NCBI GenBank assembly: GCA_947311845.1
Contig: CAMZMU010000052.1
Location: 136,601,733-136,665,732, forward strand
DNA from: Poa pratensis
Lineage: Eukaryota; Streptophyta; Magnoliopsida; Poales; Poaceae
Direction: 5' to 3'
Length of the DNA stretch: 64,000 nt
A program made the position numbers and the translations under genes. Positions 35,101 to 46,236 of this stretch are shown in pieces. The notes beneath the pieces are model-generated. The model worked only from the letters and a program-made list of their open reading frames with translations. It was not told where the DNA came from and searched no databases. The stretch's first letter is position 1. Each line of letters begins with the position of its first letter.

Positions 35101-36388
35101 ACTGTGTATGTATAATCCTGAGTGTTAGGAGGGAGTTGAGAGTGCATGTAGGGCCTGCCTGCATTGATATTAGTTGAAGCAAATATGTGTCTAAAATAAT
35201 TAACAAAAGTATTGCTGATTTGTTTAGGCATATGCTGGATCACATTATTTTCATCCTTGATTGAAACTATCATGTTCCTTCTTCTTCTCTTAAGAATAGC
35301 CCTATGGAAGTAAGCCGTATTCTTGTCTCCGTCTTTGATACAATTCTTTTTTGCCCTCTGCATATATGAGTCAGTAAGCTTTGTAAGTTTTGTTCATACC
35401 TTGTAACCAGATTGCTCTCCAAAGTTTGGTCCTGTGCATGTAGCGGCTTCTCTTGTATTTGCTTGATTTGGTCTTCCAGTTCATTGAGTTCTTGCTGCAA
35501 AGGTTTCTTTTTCCTGCACCAAACTCTTAATTCTTGTGCCAATTGATTAGTCCGTTGATTAAAAGGCTTTGTACTAGTTTTGGACCAATTTTCTTTTGCA
35601 AGCGAGTTGAAATCTTTTTCCTTCAACCACCAGTTTTCAAATTTGAAACTACGTTTAGTTCTACGAATAGTACCATCAGTGGAAAGAAGGATAGGAGCAT
35701 GATCACTAATAGTGTGCATGAGAGGCAAATTGTAAACATTTGAGATGGGAAATTGAGCGCACCAATCAGCATTAACTAAGCAACGATCTAGCCTTTCATA
35801 TACAGGATTGGATGAAAAACGCCTATTAGTCCAAGTGTAAGCAGGGCCACTGTAACCCAAGTCAAAAAGACCACAAGATTTAACTAAAGCTTGAAAAGCA
35901 TTCATACGGGAACGATTAGTAACTGGGGAACTTTTATCCATATCATACAAAAGATCATTCATATCACCCATACAAAGGATAGGGATGTTTCCATTATCAT
36001 ACACAAAAGTGGTGATCTGATCCCAAATGAAACTAGTCTGACGGTGGTAAGGATCACCATATATACAAACCAAACCAAACTTCTGATTAGTAGACCTAAT
36101 ACTAGCAGTTGCTAAAATAAGATAGAAACTAGTGGTATGCACAGAGATGTCGATGTTGTCGTTCCACATCAGCCAAAGCCCTCCGGATCGACGACGCGAG
36201 GGCACTACAATACTATCAAACATGTTAAACCTAGTAATAAGGTCAGCAAGTTTTATTTTCGATGATTTGATTTCAGAGATGAATATTACCTGAGCTTTTG
36301 TGGAGTCGATCAACCGGGCAAGGTGTACCATTTTGTTACTGCCCAGGCCCTTGCCCATGCCTTGGCAGTTCCATCCTAGTGCCCTCAT
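32116..36388 (-). pseudogene. LINE 1 ORF2: endonuclease, reverse transcriptase, RNase H
   Basis: Starts [12 protein letters not shown]. An APE-type endonuclease comes first ([35 protein letters not shown]; 36388-35700). The reverse transcriptase follows (ADYRPISLCN, QQAFIEGRR, KAFDRLEW, GIRQGCSLSP, catalytic FADD in SLLFADDLLI). Then come a zf-RVT cysteine motif (CCRCGMQEDEVHLFFTCPF) and a C-terminal RNase H domain (IIFADAAWR, AEAKALLLS, ITDNQT). The frame shifts between 35270 and 35363, and a stop near 35001 precedes the long 34975-32116 segment. These proteins nick target DNA and copy the element RNA. This copy cannot make a full-length protein as read. Confidence 0.92.
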
Positions 36389-38894
36389 GGCGCCGGTGGC
36401 GCCTCATGGGCTGGCGCCATTGCCCGTCGTTCCAGTTCCATGCTTCCTGCACTATCTCCGTGATCCTGTTGTAGATGTACTCCCTCACTAGGATAAGTGG
36501 TTGAAGATTGAGCTTCATCTCCATCATGTCTTTGGACTCCTTGACCAGCAGCCAGATTACTAGCATCCAAACCCATATAGTAGCTCCCAACCATCTGAGG
36601 AGGTGAGAAAACTCCTTGCCGAGAATCTGGTGTACCCGGTGACCATACCTGAGAAGGCGTGCAAATCGGGTACGGGTCATAGTCACAAGGAGTCGCGGAG
36701 CCTGTTCCTGCAGCTTGTCTTCGAGGAGAACAAGAGTAGGGATGCACCATGCTTCCCACAGCTGTGCTGCTATGTCTGCGAGGATTACGGATCGGCCCCA
36801 CTTGGCCAGTACCTCCTTGACGGATCGAAACGGAAGAGCCAGGCTGATAGTGAGTAATCCCTAGAGCAGATTGGTCTTTACCTCGATCTATGACTGGCGG
36901 TGGAACATCCCACTTCCGAGAACGACAATGAGGCCTGCTCTTCGCATTGGTTGCTGCTGCGCTTCTGCTTGCTCCCTCTAACGCTGCCTCTGTGGAGTCT
37001 ATTGTCTCTGCTCTTGTCCTCAGTCCTCTGAATTCTGATGCCGCTCCATCTCCTCCTGTATCTCCGAGATGTGGAGCAGAACGTGTGGCTGTGCCTGCTG
37101 CATGATGTGGTGCCTCTGTTATTCCAAAGTCAGCGAGCTCCGCCTGAGATGAGAGGATCTGTGTCAGAGTTCGGGCAGCAACGGAGAGTTGGTTGGTCGG
37201 CTCCTCTCTGGAAGGGATCTCTTGCGGTGGTCCATGGTGAGCTCCTTTGTCAGGGTTGGGCGGCGCAGTGGTGGATTTCTTCGCTAGTGGCTGCGGAGAG
37301 ATGGCATCGAATGGGGCTGGGCGCTTCGGATTGGGATGGTGATGTAGAGGTTCTTGCCGACGGGGGATATCTGGGGTTGAGGACAAGGCGATAGTCTGGG
37401 CGTTGCTCTGACTGGGAAGGAAATGTTGTGCATCTTCCGTAGGCCTTTGCTGCTGGCTTGTTTCAGGCCCAAACCGTTGCCTCAGAATCATTTCTTCCTC
37501 TCCTAACTGGTATGGTAGAGATGACATGTCCTGGGCCCAGGATAGCTCTGTAGTGGTACCTGGTAAATTATTTGGTGGGCCTTCCTTTTGCACCGGCAGA
37601 ATGGGGAGAACTTCCTGCGCTTGAGTCGAAGGAACTGGATGCATAGTGCTTCGTGGCCCGCAATGACAGAGGATGGGTCTGGAATTGTTCTGCTTCCCGC
37701 GTTAATGCTCTGGTCAGGTAGGTGAGAAATCAGCACTGATTGCCTTAGGTGGCTTGCATCCGGCTGCTCCATACCAGCTGTGGTGCCTATCCGGAGAGCT
37801 CCTGAACGAACAGGTGCAGAAGTAAATGGTGTTGACTGACGGACTTGCTCCTGTAGCACTATGTTTTGTAAATGCCGCTCCTGCCCTTGATGAACTGCCT
37901 GCTCGCTGAACTGCTCTAGCTGCTTCCCTTTCCCCTTCGGATCCTGCGAGAACAATTGTTGAAGTCTTGCAAGAATCGAATTGGGTCTCGGCTGTAATCC
38001 AACATTGGTGATGGAAGCGCTCCGAATTGCTTCGATTGGAACCTTATCTTCCTCTGTAACCCACTGGCCATATTGCTGAGTTGGGAAGTCATGAACTGGG
38101 AGGCCCTTTCTTGTTCTGTCTATAATCATGCTGATTCTAGTGGGGCAGCTCTGCACATTGTGGAACATAATCCCACAAAACGAACAGATTCTCTTGATTT
38201 TCTCGTAGTGTAGATATGCAACTCCCTTGCTATTATCTGGATACACCACCTGCACTTTGTCCATCACCGGTTGACTCACTTTCATCTTTGCCACTCCCCA
38301 TATGTAATCCTGATTTGTGTAGTGTGTGTTTTGACGGGGAATGTGATATTCTGAAGCTTTGCCCACCTGGTTCAGGATGTCATAGAGCAAAGGAATCGAT
38401 CTAGCAACACGGGGAATACCATATGCTCTGACAGTAACAAATATGAACTCAAATCTGTAGTCTGCACTAGAGTTAACTTCATCTCCCGGATCAAACCAAT
38501 CAAAAAGTAAATTATCTGAACCAGTCGTCCATGGCTGACGCTTGTACACCCACATCATGTCCTCAAGCGATCGAAAATGCGCTAAAAAGACCTGATCAGA
38601 TACCTGAGAGATTCCATAGTAATAGCTTTTCCAAGCCTTCGCCATAGATTGCTGCAGCGCCTGTTTGGTGATGCTTCTGGGCGTACCTCCAGTGTAGCCA
38701 ATTTTCATCAGCAGACAGAAGTTGAAGTCGACTTCTTCTTCTTGCTGGAGTTCCCTGGCTCGGACAGATTTGATTTTTGGACCTGCAATAGTCATTGCTT
38801 GCATATTCATCTCCAAATCTGGGATTCCTGGAAACTCTTGACTCTTATTCTGCTCCGCATCTCTGTTATCTTCCTCCTGCTGCTTCTCCTCCAT
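36385..38894 (-). pseudogene. LINE 1 ORF1: DUF4283 / zinc-knuckle RNA-binding protein
   Basis: Begins MEEKQQEEDNRD at 38894. A DUF4283-type domain (SMAKAWKSYYYGI, FLAHFRSLEDMMWV, QPWTTGSDNLLFDWF) is followed by a CCHC zinc knuckle CSFCGIMFHNVQSC at about 38190-38150. This is the usual ORF1 of plant L1 elements, which binds element RNA. The frame shifts once between 37503 and 37644. The downstream Pro/Gln-rich part then runs to a TGA overlapping the ORF2 ATG at 36385-36388. Confidence 0.85.
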
Positions 38895-40270
38895 GCTCCA
38901 AAGGGATCGGCAACTAAAGGAAAGTGTTTCTACGAAAGGGGTGAGGTGGAAGAAAGGTTGGTGCGAATCTGGGATTGAGAGTTGTATGCTTGATTTGGAT
39001 TGGATTGGGAGAGATTTGCTGTGGATTTGCGGTGGGAGGTAGAAAGGTTAGAAGAGGAGAGACGGCATGTAGCCAAGCGCCACGCAGGGCAAGTCTGTGG
39101 ACCGATTCCGCACGCTCGGCCTTCCTATTGCGACAAGTCAATGGCCACAAATCCGGTAGACAATCTTTCAACCACTGTATCGAGATAAAGAAAATGATTA
39201 TTAGTCCCCTTACAAAAATCTAATCATAGCAAGAAAGCTAGTCTTGCTTTACTTTATGACGCATACCTGCAGTTCACTTAATAATGTCTCGAAGTACTCG
39301 ATGTATTCATGCTCCATCTCATATGTATGAAAGTAACTCATGTACTCCTCCCAATTAGCGTACTCATTGAAACCCTAAATTGAAAAGGAAAGAGGAAGCA
39401 CATGATTTGGAATGTTTTTAAAAACATAAAATAATGACATAAAATAATAATGTAAATAACAGGAGTAATAACAAAGAAAACAAGGTTTGATAAAGGAATA
39501 GAAAAATGTACTTGTATTCATCAAGAAAATAAATATTTTGATTATTTTTAAATAAATTATTAAGACGTAATTAGAATTTACTGTTTCCAACAGAAATGCA
39601 TAGAACTGTTTTATTAATAACGCTGAGAGTCTAGAAAGGCATAAAGTGGAAATAAACATATCCTGGATTGGCACTTCTTTTAAGTAGTCAACCAGCTGGT
39701 TCCTCACACAGGCCGATAATTTGATGATCTACATGTTCCAGCATATTGTGCATTATGAAAATGGTTCATCTAAGGAAATGCTGATTAGCACCCAGATAAA
39801 TGTATCATGAACTATATCATTATTTTGAAATTATGATAAATAGACCCTAACTAGCCATACTAACTCAATGTAACACCGATTGAAATTAAATAATCACAGG
39901 AACACTCGCTGATTGATGCATATACGTACATGCTCCCAGTGATTCTGGGGTTCTAGCCAGTGATTCCGGGGGACTAGACGCTGATAGTCAGTCAGGCCAG
40001 CAGGCTTGCAGAGTTTAGGGTGGAAGGACCAGTCCAAAACGCCCTCTTTCTGGAAGAATTTTAAAAAATCCATCTTTGCAAGGAAATCTGAAGGAAACTC
40101 CTCCTTGTCAAGAAGATCCATGGGGCACTCTTCCAGTTCATCACAGCACAACTCATGCTTGGACAAATTATGTGACAACTGCAGGCAATGATATCACAGT
40201 TAGACCCAATTAGATATGCATTAAAAAAAGAACAAATAAGATACGGATGGCAAACCAGCATAAATAAATA

Positions 40271-42600
40271 CGGTTTTCCTAACGCTTGGTTGCCTGAGAT
40301 TCTGCTTATCGCTCGGTCGACGAGCTACGCCCTGCGATCGTTCCATCAGGTTGCGCGATTATTGACGAGAGAGACGGTGGGTTCGGTCCTTTTGCGCTTG
40401 GTTGCGGCCCGTTATTTTTCCTCGTTGTCTCGGGTTTTTGTTGGGCCTTTTTGTGGGGCCTTTTTAATATGTGGGTTTTGATTTTGTTGGGCTTTTTGTT
40501 TGTGTTTGGGCTTCTTTTTTTTTCGCTGATCGAAGTGATTTTGTGTCTGTTGGTGATGACTGATGCTTAAATGCCACTTACCCGTTATTTACATCCCACT
40601 GCCCACCACGGATCTTATCCCCTTCCATTCCCCTTCTCTGTTTTTTTTTAAAGACCATTCCCCTTCTCTGTTCCCACGATTTTGATGGGCTAACAGGTTT
40701 TTCCCCGCTTATGTGCGTTGTTTCTTTGATGGGCTTTTTGTTGGGCTTTCGACTTTTCATGGGAACCTTCGTGCCTTTTTCTTTTCTTTTGTTTTTGTTT
40801 CTCCAGAATATGAAACTTGTGGTCTCTTTTTGGTTCCTAAACTACAATTGCTTGTGCGTTAATAGTTGCTATTGTCTATAGGAGGAATTTTTAGGTAGAA
40901 GGAAAGCATGTGGGGTTTTAGTTATCAAATTTTTGCCCTCCCGTTTACATGATTTTTTTAGAATATCACTACGTATTTTTTTTTTGGAGCTATATCACTA
41001 AGTAGCTGTGTTTGTTGTATCCCTATCCACATGTGTTTTTATAGATGAACCTCTTTTTTGTCTTTTTTGGTGTGAATTTTTTGTTCCTCCTTTTATCATA
41101 GCTCGCGATAATCACTTTTTTTCTCATAAGACCGCAATCGCACATGATTCGCATTAGTGTGTAATTACACATAAGTATTGTTTTACTGTGCGATCGCACA
41201 TGATTTTTTCTCCATAATAACTTTTTATTCAAAGCTTGCGATCATGATTCTCGTTTTGCGTGCAATTTTACATGAACATCGTTTTGCGTGCAATTACACA
41301 TGAACATCGTTTTGCGCGCGATTACACGTGAAAATCACTAAACGTGCAATTACACATGAAAATCGCTAAACGTGTAATTGCACACTTTTTCGTGCAATTA
41401 CACATGATTATCGTTACATACACAGTTGCATATTTTTATTCTTTTTGCTTTTTAGTGTGCAGTTACACATCTTTTTTTACGATATTCATGTGTAATTGCA
41501 TATGTTTTTTGTGTGTAATTACACGTGATTATTATATTTGACCTTGTTTCTTTATATAATTTACTCTTTTGCTTATGTTTCAGGGTTTAGGTTTTTTTTT
41601 TGGTTCTATGGTATTCGAGGGGGTAGGCTTTTTACAGGAACTACATGTGATTCTCGCATGGCTTGCGATCATGAATCTTATTTTTGCATGCAATTACACA
41701 TGAACATCGTTTTGCGTGAAATAACACATGAACATCGTTTTTGTGTGCAATTACACATGAATATTGCTAAATGTGCAATTACACATGAACATCGGTTTGC
41801 GTGCAATTACACATGAACATCGCTAAATGTGTAATTGCATACTTTTTTCGTGCAATTACACATGAGTATCAGTACATACAGTTGCATTTTTTACTCTTTT
41901 TTTGCTTTTTTTAGTGTGCAGTTGCGTATCTACTTTCCCCGTGTAATCGCACTTTCTGTAATTGCATATGTTTTTTTGTGTGTAATTACACTTGATTATT
42001 ATTTTTTATGTGCAATTACACATGAACATCGTTTTGCGTGCAATTACACATGAAAATCTCTAAACGTGCAATTACACACGAACATCCCTAAACGTGTAAT
42101 TGCACACTTTTTCCCTGCAATTACACATGAAAATCACTAAACGTGTAATTGCACACTTTTTTCTGTGGAATTACACATGAATATCGGTACACACGCATTT
42201 GCAAATTTTTACTCTTTTTGTTTTTTAGTGTGCAGTTGCACATCTCTTTTTCACAGCATAGTCGCGCTTTGTGTATATTGCAGATGTTTTTTAATGTGTA
42301 ATTACACATGATTATTATTTTGTACTGTGTATTTTTTTGCTCCTTTGTCGTTATGTTCTAGATATGGCCCCAGAATTTTCATCCTTTGTTTTCTTTTTCT
42401 CGTCTGTGCTTATAATCAACAGGCCCAGTTATCACATGAAACTACAGCCCAAATAACAGACACAACTAAAAAAAGCCCACAAAACAACGCCAGAGCTGGT
42501 ATGGAGACAAACAGGCTCGATCCACTCGTTGCATCATCTCATGACGTAGCTCGACCGAGCGTTTTGTTATCGCTCAGGTGACCGAGCGCTAGGCACTCCC
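40271..42600. mobile_element. Mutator-like element in intron 1 of the 12-exon gene
   Basis: Terminal inverted repeats: left CGGTTTTCCTAACGCTTGG, right (read inward) GGGAGTGCCTAGCGCTCGG. A shared GCTCGGTCGA...GAGCTACG follows further in. A perfect 9-bp direct repeat AAATAAATA is at 40262-40270 and 42601-42609. There is no transposase; the interior is AT-rich and dominated by the ACACATGAACATCG repeats described separately. Confidence 0.85.
41150..42320. repeat. Dispersed tandem-like repeats with core GTGCAATTACACATGAA
   Basis: About thirty copies of a degenerate unit built on GTGCAATTACACATGAACATCG or AAATCGCTAAACGTGTAATTGCAC. Many contain the palindrome-like GTGTAATTACAC. Spacing is irregular (about 28-45 bp), with AT-rich filler. 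Open frames on both strands repeat MQLHM- or CNYTL-like words and are not genes. Confidence 0.85.
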
Positions 42601-43337
42601 AAATAAATAGGATAGGACAAGTGACGTAAAATCACAAGGAACACAGATGTACATAATGAATAACATTTGATGATCGAAAAGCAGAAACATGGATGGATCG
42701 ATGGAACCTTGTAGGATCTGATGCGATACACCGCATGCCGGATTTCCATATCATAGTGATCCGTACCGCTCCATTCGATTCTAGTATCAATAGAGGGGTG
42801 TTTGGGCAGCTGCGTCAGGTATCCATAGTACTCTTCAAAGCTGATATCCTCTCCCAAGCCCAACTCGTTCAGTTTCTGGATTATGTCCTCCATATCCTTA
42901 ACTAGCTTGTTTGCGGCAGATTGCCTCTGTTCCTGCTGGGCTGCAGCAGAGTTGTCACGGTCGTGAGGATCGACAGGACGACTTGCAGAGGCGTTGGAAC
43001 AGCGGGAACTCGTTCGTGTTCCGAGTTGTGGAGTGGTTCGTTTCGTTGGAAACGATGTATTGCTTCTTGTATGCTGCTTCTTGTCTCCGGCAACTTTAGC
43101 TGTCACGTTGACAGGCCCCTGAATACCCCGCGTATGCTCAGGAGGGCACATCTTCTCCTTTGCATTATGCTTCTGTGGAATCGAGCCTGTGTCCACCTTC
43201 TCCCTTTCCTTCTGCGGCATCTCTCGAGGCAAGCCCGTACCCGGCACCGGCGATCTCTCCTTTCCCAGGTGCTTCCTTGACACCCCACAGCTTGAGCGTG
43301 TGTCTACCATCACCTTTGTAGAAACTGCGCGCGGCAT

Positions 43338-44009
43338 CAAAGACCTTTGATGGATTCGGTGTTCGGGAGGTCGGAGAGGTGTACCGGAGGACGGGCGGAG
43401 GGATTGGGCGGCGACTCGATCGGGGCGTGGCAGTGCTCGCCCGAGCAGAGCGCCCGTACGCCCACTGTGGAGGTGCGGAGCCGAGGGCTACCAACGCCCG
43501 AGGAGGAGGTGGCTGCGGAGAAGAAGCTCCGACGGCTGGACGGATCGATCTGGTCGGCGGCGACGGGAACATCATCAACTAGTACGAGTAGTAGAGAGAG
43601 AGGGTTGCGCCGCCTACCGCCTGCCGCCTTGGTCCGGAGCGGATCCGGATTCTCCCGGTCGCTACTCGCGAGAGAAACAGAGAAACGAAACTAATGATGG
43701 GCCTGAGCCGTGACGGCCCGCAAAAGCGATGAATTTTCTCATTTTCGATGGCCAGCCCAATACCCAGGAAGCTAATATTGACAAGACAAAGATGTAAATT
43801 CTCAAAAAAAAAAAAAAACAAGACCAATCGGTAGTCAAAGGGTTTGGTGGCTCCAATTATTTTCCTGCAAGATATTCCTGAACATTAATACTATTGGTAA
43901 TTGTAGCATTTAGCAAAGGAGATCTACGTCAACGCATGCACACACTTGGTCCCTGATAGAAGCATAGATAGATCCTGAGACTTCGTTCGAATTTTCTGGA
44001 AGGTAACTA
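43338..44009. other. Upstream region of the 12-exon gene
   Basis: GC-rich from 43338 to about 43690, with an overlapping minus-strand open frame (43578-43165) in a different phase from exon 1. It is most likely 5' UTR and promoter. An A15 run at about 43804 may be an old retroposon tail. Nothing else is recognised. Confidence 0.45.
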
Positions 44010-45284
44010 TCCCGGTTCGATGTAGCATTTAGATGCAAATGGTGGAAGAGTAGATAAGGAGGGAACTATGGATATTCTGGTTAGTAGTGTTCAAGTTCTC
44101 CTCCTATTACTGGGTATCCTGACGCTGCACCGCCCTGTCAAGGCGGAAGCTGCGGGTTCGAGCCATTGGGCTATTTCGACAATATTGTAGCACTTTGAGA
44201 AACTGAGGTCTTGTGGTTCCAAGAGAGATACGGGAGGATTTGGTCTTCATTTTCCTTTTGTAATCTTGAATTTGAGTGAACACATTGATGTAGTGTTGTT
44301 TGCAAAGTTGAGCGCAGACATTTGAACTTTAGGCGGTGAAGACACTTTTATCGAATCCCGTAACTTACGCATATTTCATGTCCATTAATGGATTCTTAAC
44401 AAACATCATATTTACAGATCTTACATAAAAATCTCATTCACATGACCAAAGGACACAAGCTTGATTCGCTAGTACAGAGTGAGGCGGCACCAAGCTCACT
44501 CTGTGTCGTCCTCCTTGACCAGCTTCCGCCGCTGGACGCCCCAGTAGCCGACCACGACAGCGAAGAGACGGGGACCGACGTGGCGCAGAAGAGTGACTCC
44601 GGCCATCCGAGAGCTCATGACGGCATCTAACGGACAAGTGTCAAAAGTCCTTGATCGGGCTGTATGTTTTCGATTGCTGGCCGAGAAGGTATATAAAGCT
44701 CAAGGAATGGAATGGGTTTGTGCTGTGTTGATGTGGCGACTGATGGAACGACGACGTCTCTTCTCGGGGCGGTTTTATAGTGGCTCTTCCTGGACAGAGC
44801 AGCGCCGCCGCTTCATGGAAAGTTGCCTCCATCATTCATGTTCCACATGTGCGCACTGAGAAGACAGCTGAAAATTTGTACAGTACATTTTTATTTTCGA
44901 TTTCTTCACATGTATGCTAATATTGTATTAGTGGCCCGTGGGAAGGGGCTGCTACTGCTAAGAGAGGTTAAAGAAAGCTAAACTTATTTAATTTGGAGAG
45001 ACAGCGCACCTGCCGCGCCGGGGCGCTCCTTCCTGGACAGAGCAGCGCCGCCGCGCATGTGTTTGTTTAGCTCAGTGTCTGTCAGCTGCTTGGATAAGTT
45101 AACGGACTGGCTGAGGCGCGCGTGCCTGGGAACAGCCACGACTTCCGGGGCAGTTCACGGCACGTTGACGTCTACTGTGTTAGGGTCAGATTGTACTGTG
45201 CAGTACGACCGGGCCACGAGTTACCATGCCAACTTGACAACGGCCGTCGACTTTTCCGTCTGTTTTCTTGTCGTGGATGCCACG
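44010..45284 (-). pseudogene. Alternative oxidase pseudogene 1, collapsed by deletions
   Basis: The whole block aligns to the second alternative oxidase locus (57766-60220): 3' flank, 3' UTR (AAGGACACAAGCTTGATTCG), coding remnant 44618-44496, and promoter including TTTTATAGTGGC and CTTCCTGGACAGAGCAGC. The remnant reads MSSRMAGVTLLRHVGPRLFA, jumps to GYWGVQRRKLVKEDDTE and stops. About 60 codons of the presequence and everything after the DGTE equivalent are missing, including all di-iron ligands. It cannot be functional. Confidence 0.88.
44127..44164 (+). tRNA. Fragment of plastid trnD-GUC (38 bp), not a functional gene
   Basis: Runs from GCACCGCCCTGTCAAGGCGG through the T-arm GGTTCGAGCC, matching the anticodon arm (GTC), variable region and most of the T arm of grass plastid trnD-GUC as I know it. 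The acceptor stem and D arm are absent, so it cannot fold as a tRNA. It sits in the alternative oxidase pseudogene flank, exactly where the duplicate at 57880 reads GACGCTGCACGGGAG instead. Confidence 0.82.
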
Positions 45285-45520
45285 AGTAATCATATGTCAT
45301 ATTTACAGGAGGTCCAAGCTTACATAAACATCTCAGTCGCTTGGCCAAGGACACAAACTTGATTCGCTAGAACAGTGTGACAAAAGAACTCAGACATAAA
45401 ATCATTTACATGGCGATTGTATTACGTAACAGTGGTGAGCTGAACTGAGACAGGCATCGATCGATCGTCCATCGAACTGATCAGTGGTACCCGAGTGGGG
45501 CAGGCGTCTCCTCGGAATTA
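45285..45520 (-). pseudogene. Alternative oxidase pseudogene 2, 3' end only
   Basis: Matches 58213-58455: 3' UTR (AATCATATGTCATATTTACA, CTTGGCCAAGGACACAAAC, GATCGATCGTCCATCGA) followed by the end of the last exon, translated ETPAPLGYH and stop. Similarity ends at about 45518, next to a MITE. It directly abuts the promoter of pseudogene 1, so the copies lay head to tail. Confidence 0.88.
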
Positions 45521-45533
45521 AACCAAATATATA

Positions 45534-45689
45534 CAATGCAAGGTGCTTAGCTAGGTGCTTACAAAAATAAGCCAAGTTTTTTCATAAGCACCAGTGCCTA
45601 GTTAAGCATTTGTCCAGTACAAATAAGCACTGGTGCTTAGTTAAAAACCGGTTTATTTTTCTAAGCACCTGCATAAGCACCTTGCATTG
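45534..45689. mobile_element. MITE, TA-flanked, 156 bp
   Basis: Inverted ends CAATGCAAGGTGCTTA...TAAGCACCTTGCATTG with further internal inverted AGCACC words. TA stands at 45532-45533 and 45690-45691. The tip is not the usual Stowaway CTCCCTCC, so I leave the superfamily open. Confidence 0.75.
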
Positions 45690-45691
45690 TA

Positions 45692-46217
45692 GAGGCAGCT
45701 CTCATCGTTTTGAGCCTCAAACAATCCTAAGCTGACGGACTTGGCCGAACCGGGGTCATCATGGCTTCCCCTTGAGATGTCTCCGGGAGGTCCGGTACTT
45801 CACAAAATATCATTGGTTTGCACTGCTTGGAAACTTCGTCATCGGACAAGAGTGTGCTCACTGCTCAGCTTCGAACCGATGTGTTGATGTGTGTCGGTTT
45901 TGATCGCTTGGACCGCACAGCTGTCACCTATGCTAGTGCGTGGACTAACGAGTGTGTTGCAGAGGTCGGAAGCCAGAGTCGCGACTCCCAAAACTTTTGA
46001 GTTGCTGAGTGTCGTCCCTTCCCGCTTTGGACGTGTTCCAGAAGTACACGGCCTTGGGACCAATGTGTGGTGTCGTATTGTATCGGCTTTCGCTAAGTTT
46101 CACTCATAAACCGGCTGATTCAGTGGTTCTCCATACGTCACTTGACATACCCCCTCATAGCCTTGTATATATTTGGCCTTTCTGCCATTCTAATATGATG
46201 AATAGGCGGGAGTTTAC
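45692..46217. other. Stretch left of CACTA 2, no gene called
   Basis: Short open frames only. The right part (GTATATATTTGGCC, ATATGATGAATAGGCGG) resembles the 3' UTR of a grass LINE, but I could not bound it. Confidence 0.35.
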
Positions 46218-46236
46218 AAACACTAGTACAGAAAAG

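Larger units (their letters stand above)
32065..39153 (-). mobile_element. LINE 1 (L1-type, near full length, 7.1 kb)
   Basis: A minus-strand LINE. Its A tail appears as the T run at 32063-32073. The perfect 15-bp direct repeat CGGTAGACAATCTTT lies at 32050-32064 and 39154-39168. A 5' UTR (about 39153-38895) precedes ORF1, and ORF2 starts in an ATGA overlap with the ORF1 stop. Just inside the tail is a small hairpin (GGGCGCC-TCACT-GGCGCC). Length and a 5' UTR suggest a nearly complete copy. It lies in the same orientation as the gene it interrupts. Confidence 0.93.
29033..43337 (-). pseudogene. Unrecognised 12-exon gene, exon 5 interrupted by a LINE
   Basis: Exons, right to left: 43337-42708, 40178-39930, 39728-39582, 39374-39267, 39174-39154 plus 32049-32026 (exon 5, split), 31940-31845, 31773-31681, 31552-31439, 29542-29510, 29427-29377, 29282-29205, 29089-29033. 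All introns are GT-AG and phase 0. With the LINE removed there are 567 codons and no stop. The N-terminal 140 residues are basic and low-complexity; the rest is folded-looking (LSKHELCCDELEE, NEYANWEEYMSYFHTYEME, ATWCDGADGLFFEIWKRVV, VSEDEARELIAEAVKK). I recognise no family and give no function. Conservation of frame over 12 exons argues for a real gene. The start codon is the least certain part. Confidence 0.75.

Noticed and set aside
41150..42320. Regularly recurring short repeats that might suggest a CRISPR array
   Set aside because: Repeats are degenerate, spacing is irregular, units are partly palindromic, the host is a plant, and the block lies inside a Mutator-like element.
43165..43578. 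A 137-codon frame upstream of the 12-exon gene (MMMFPSPPTRS...)
   Set aside because: It overlaps exon 1 in another phase and does not join to exon 2. It is kept only as possible 5' UTR sequence. It could matter if a frame error exists in exon 1.
44127..44164. A functional tRNA-Asp gene
   Set aside because: Acceptor stem and D arm are missing. Only an internal piece of the plastid-type tRNA is present.
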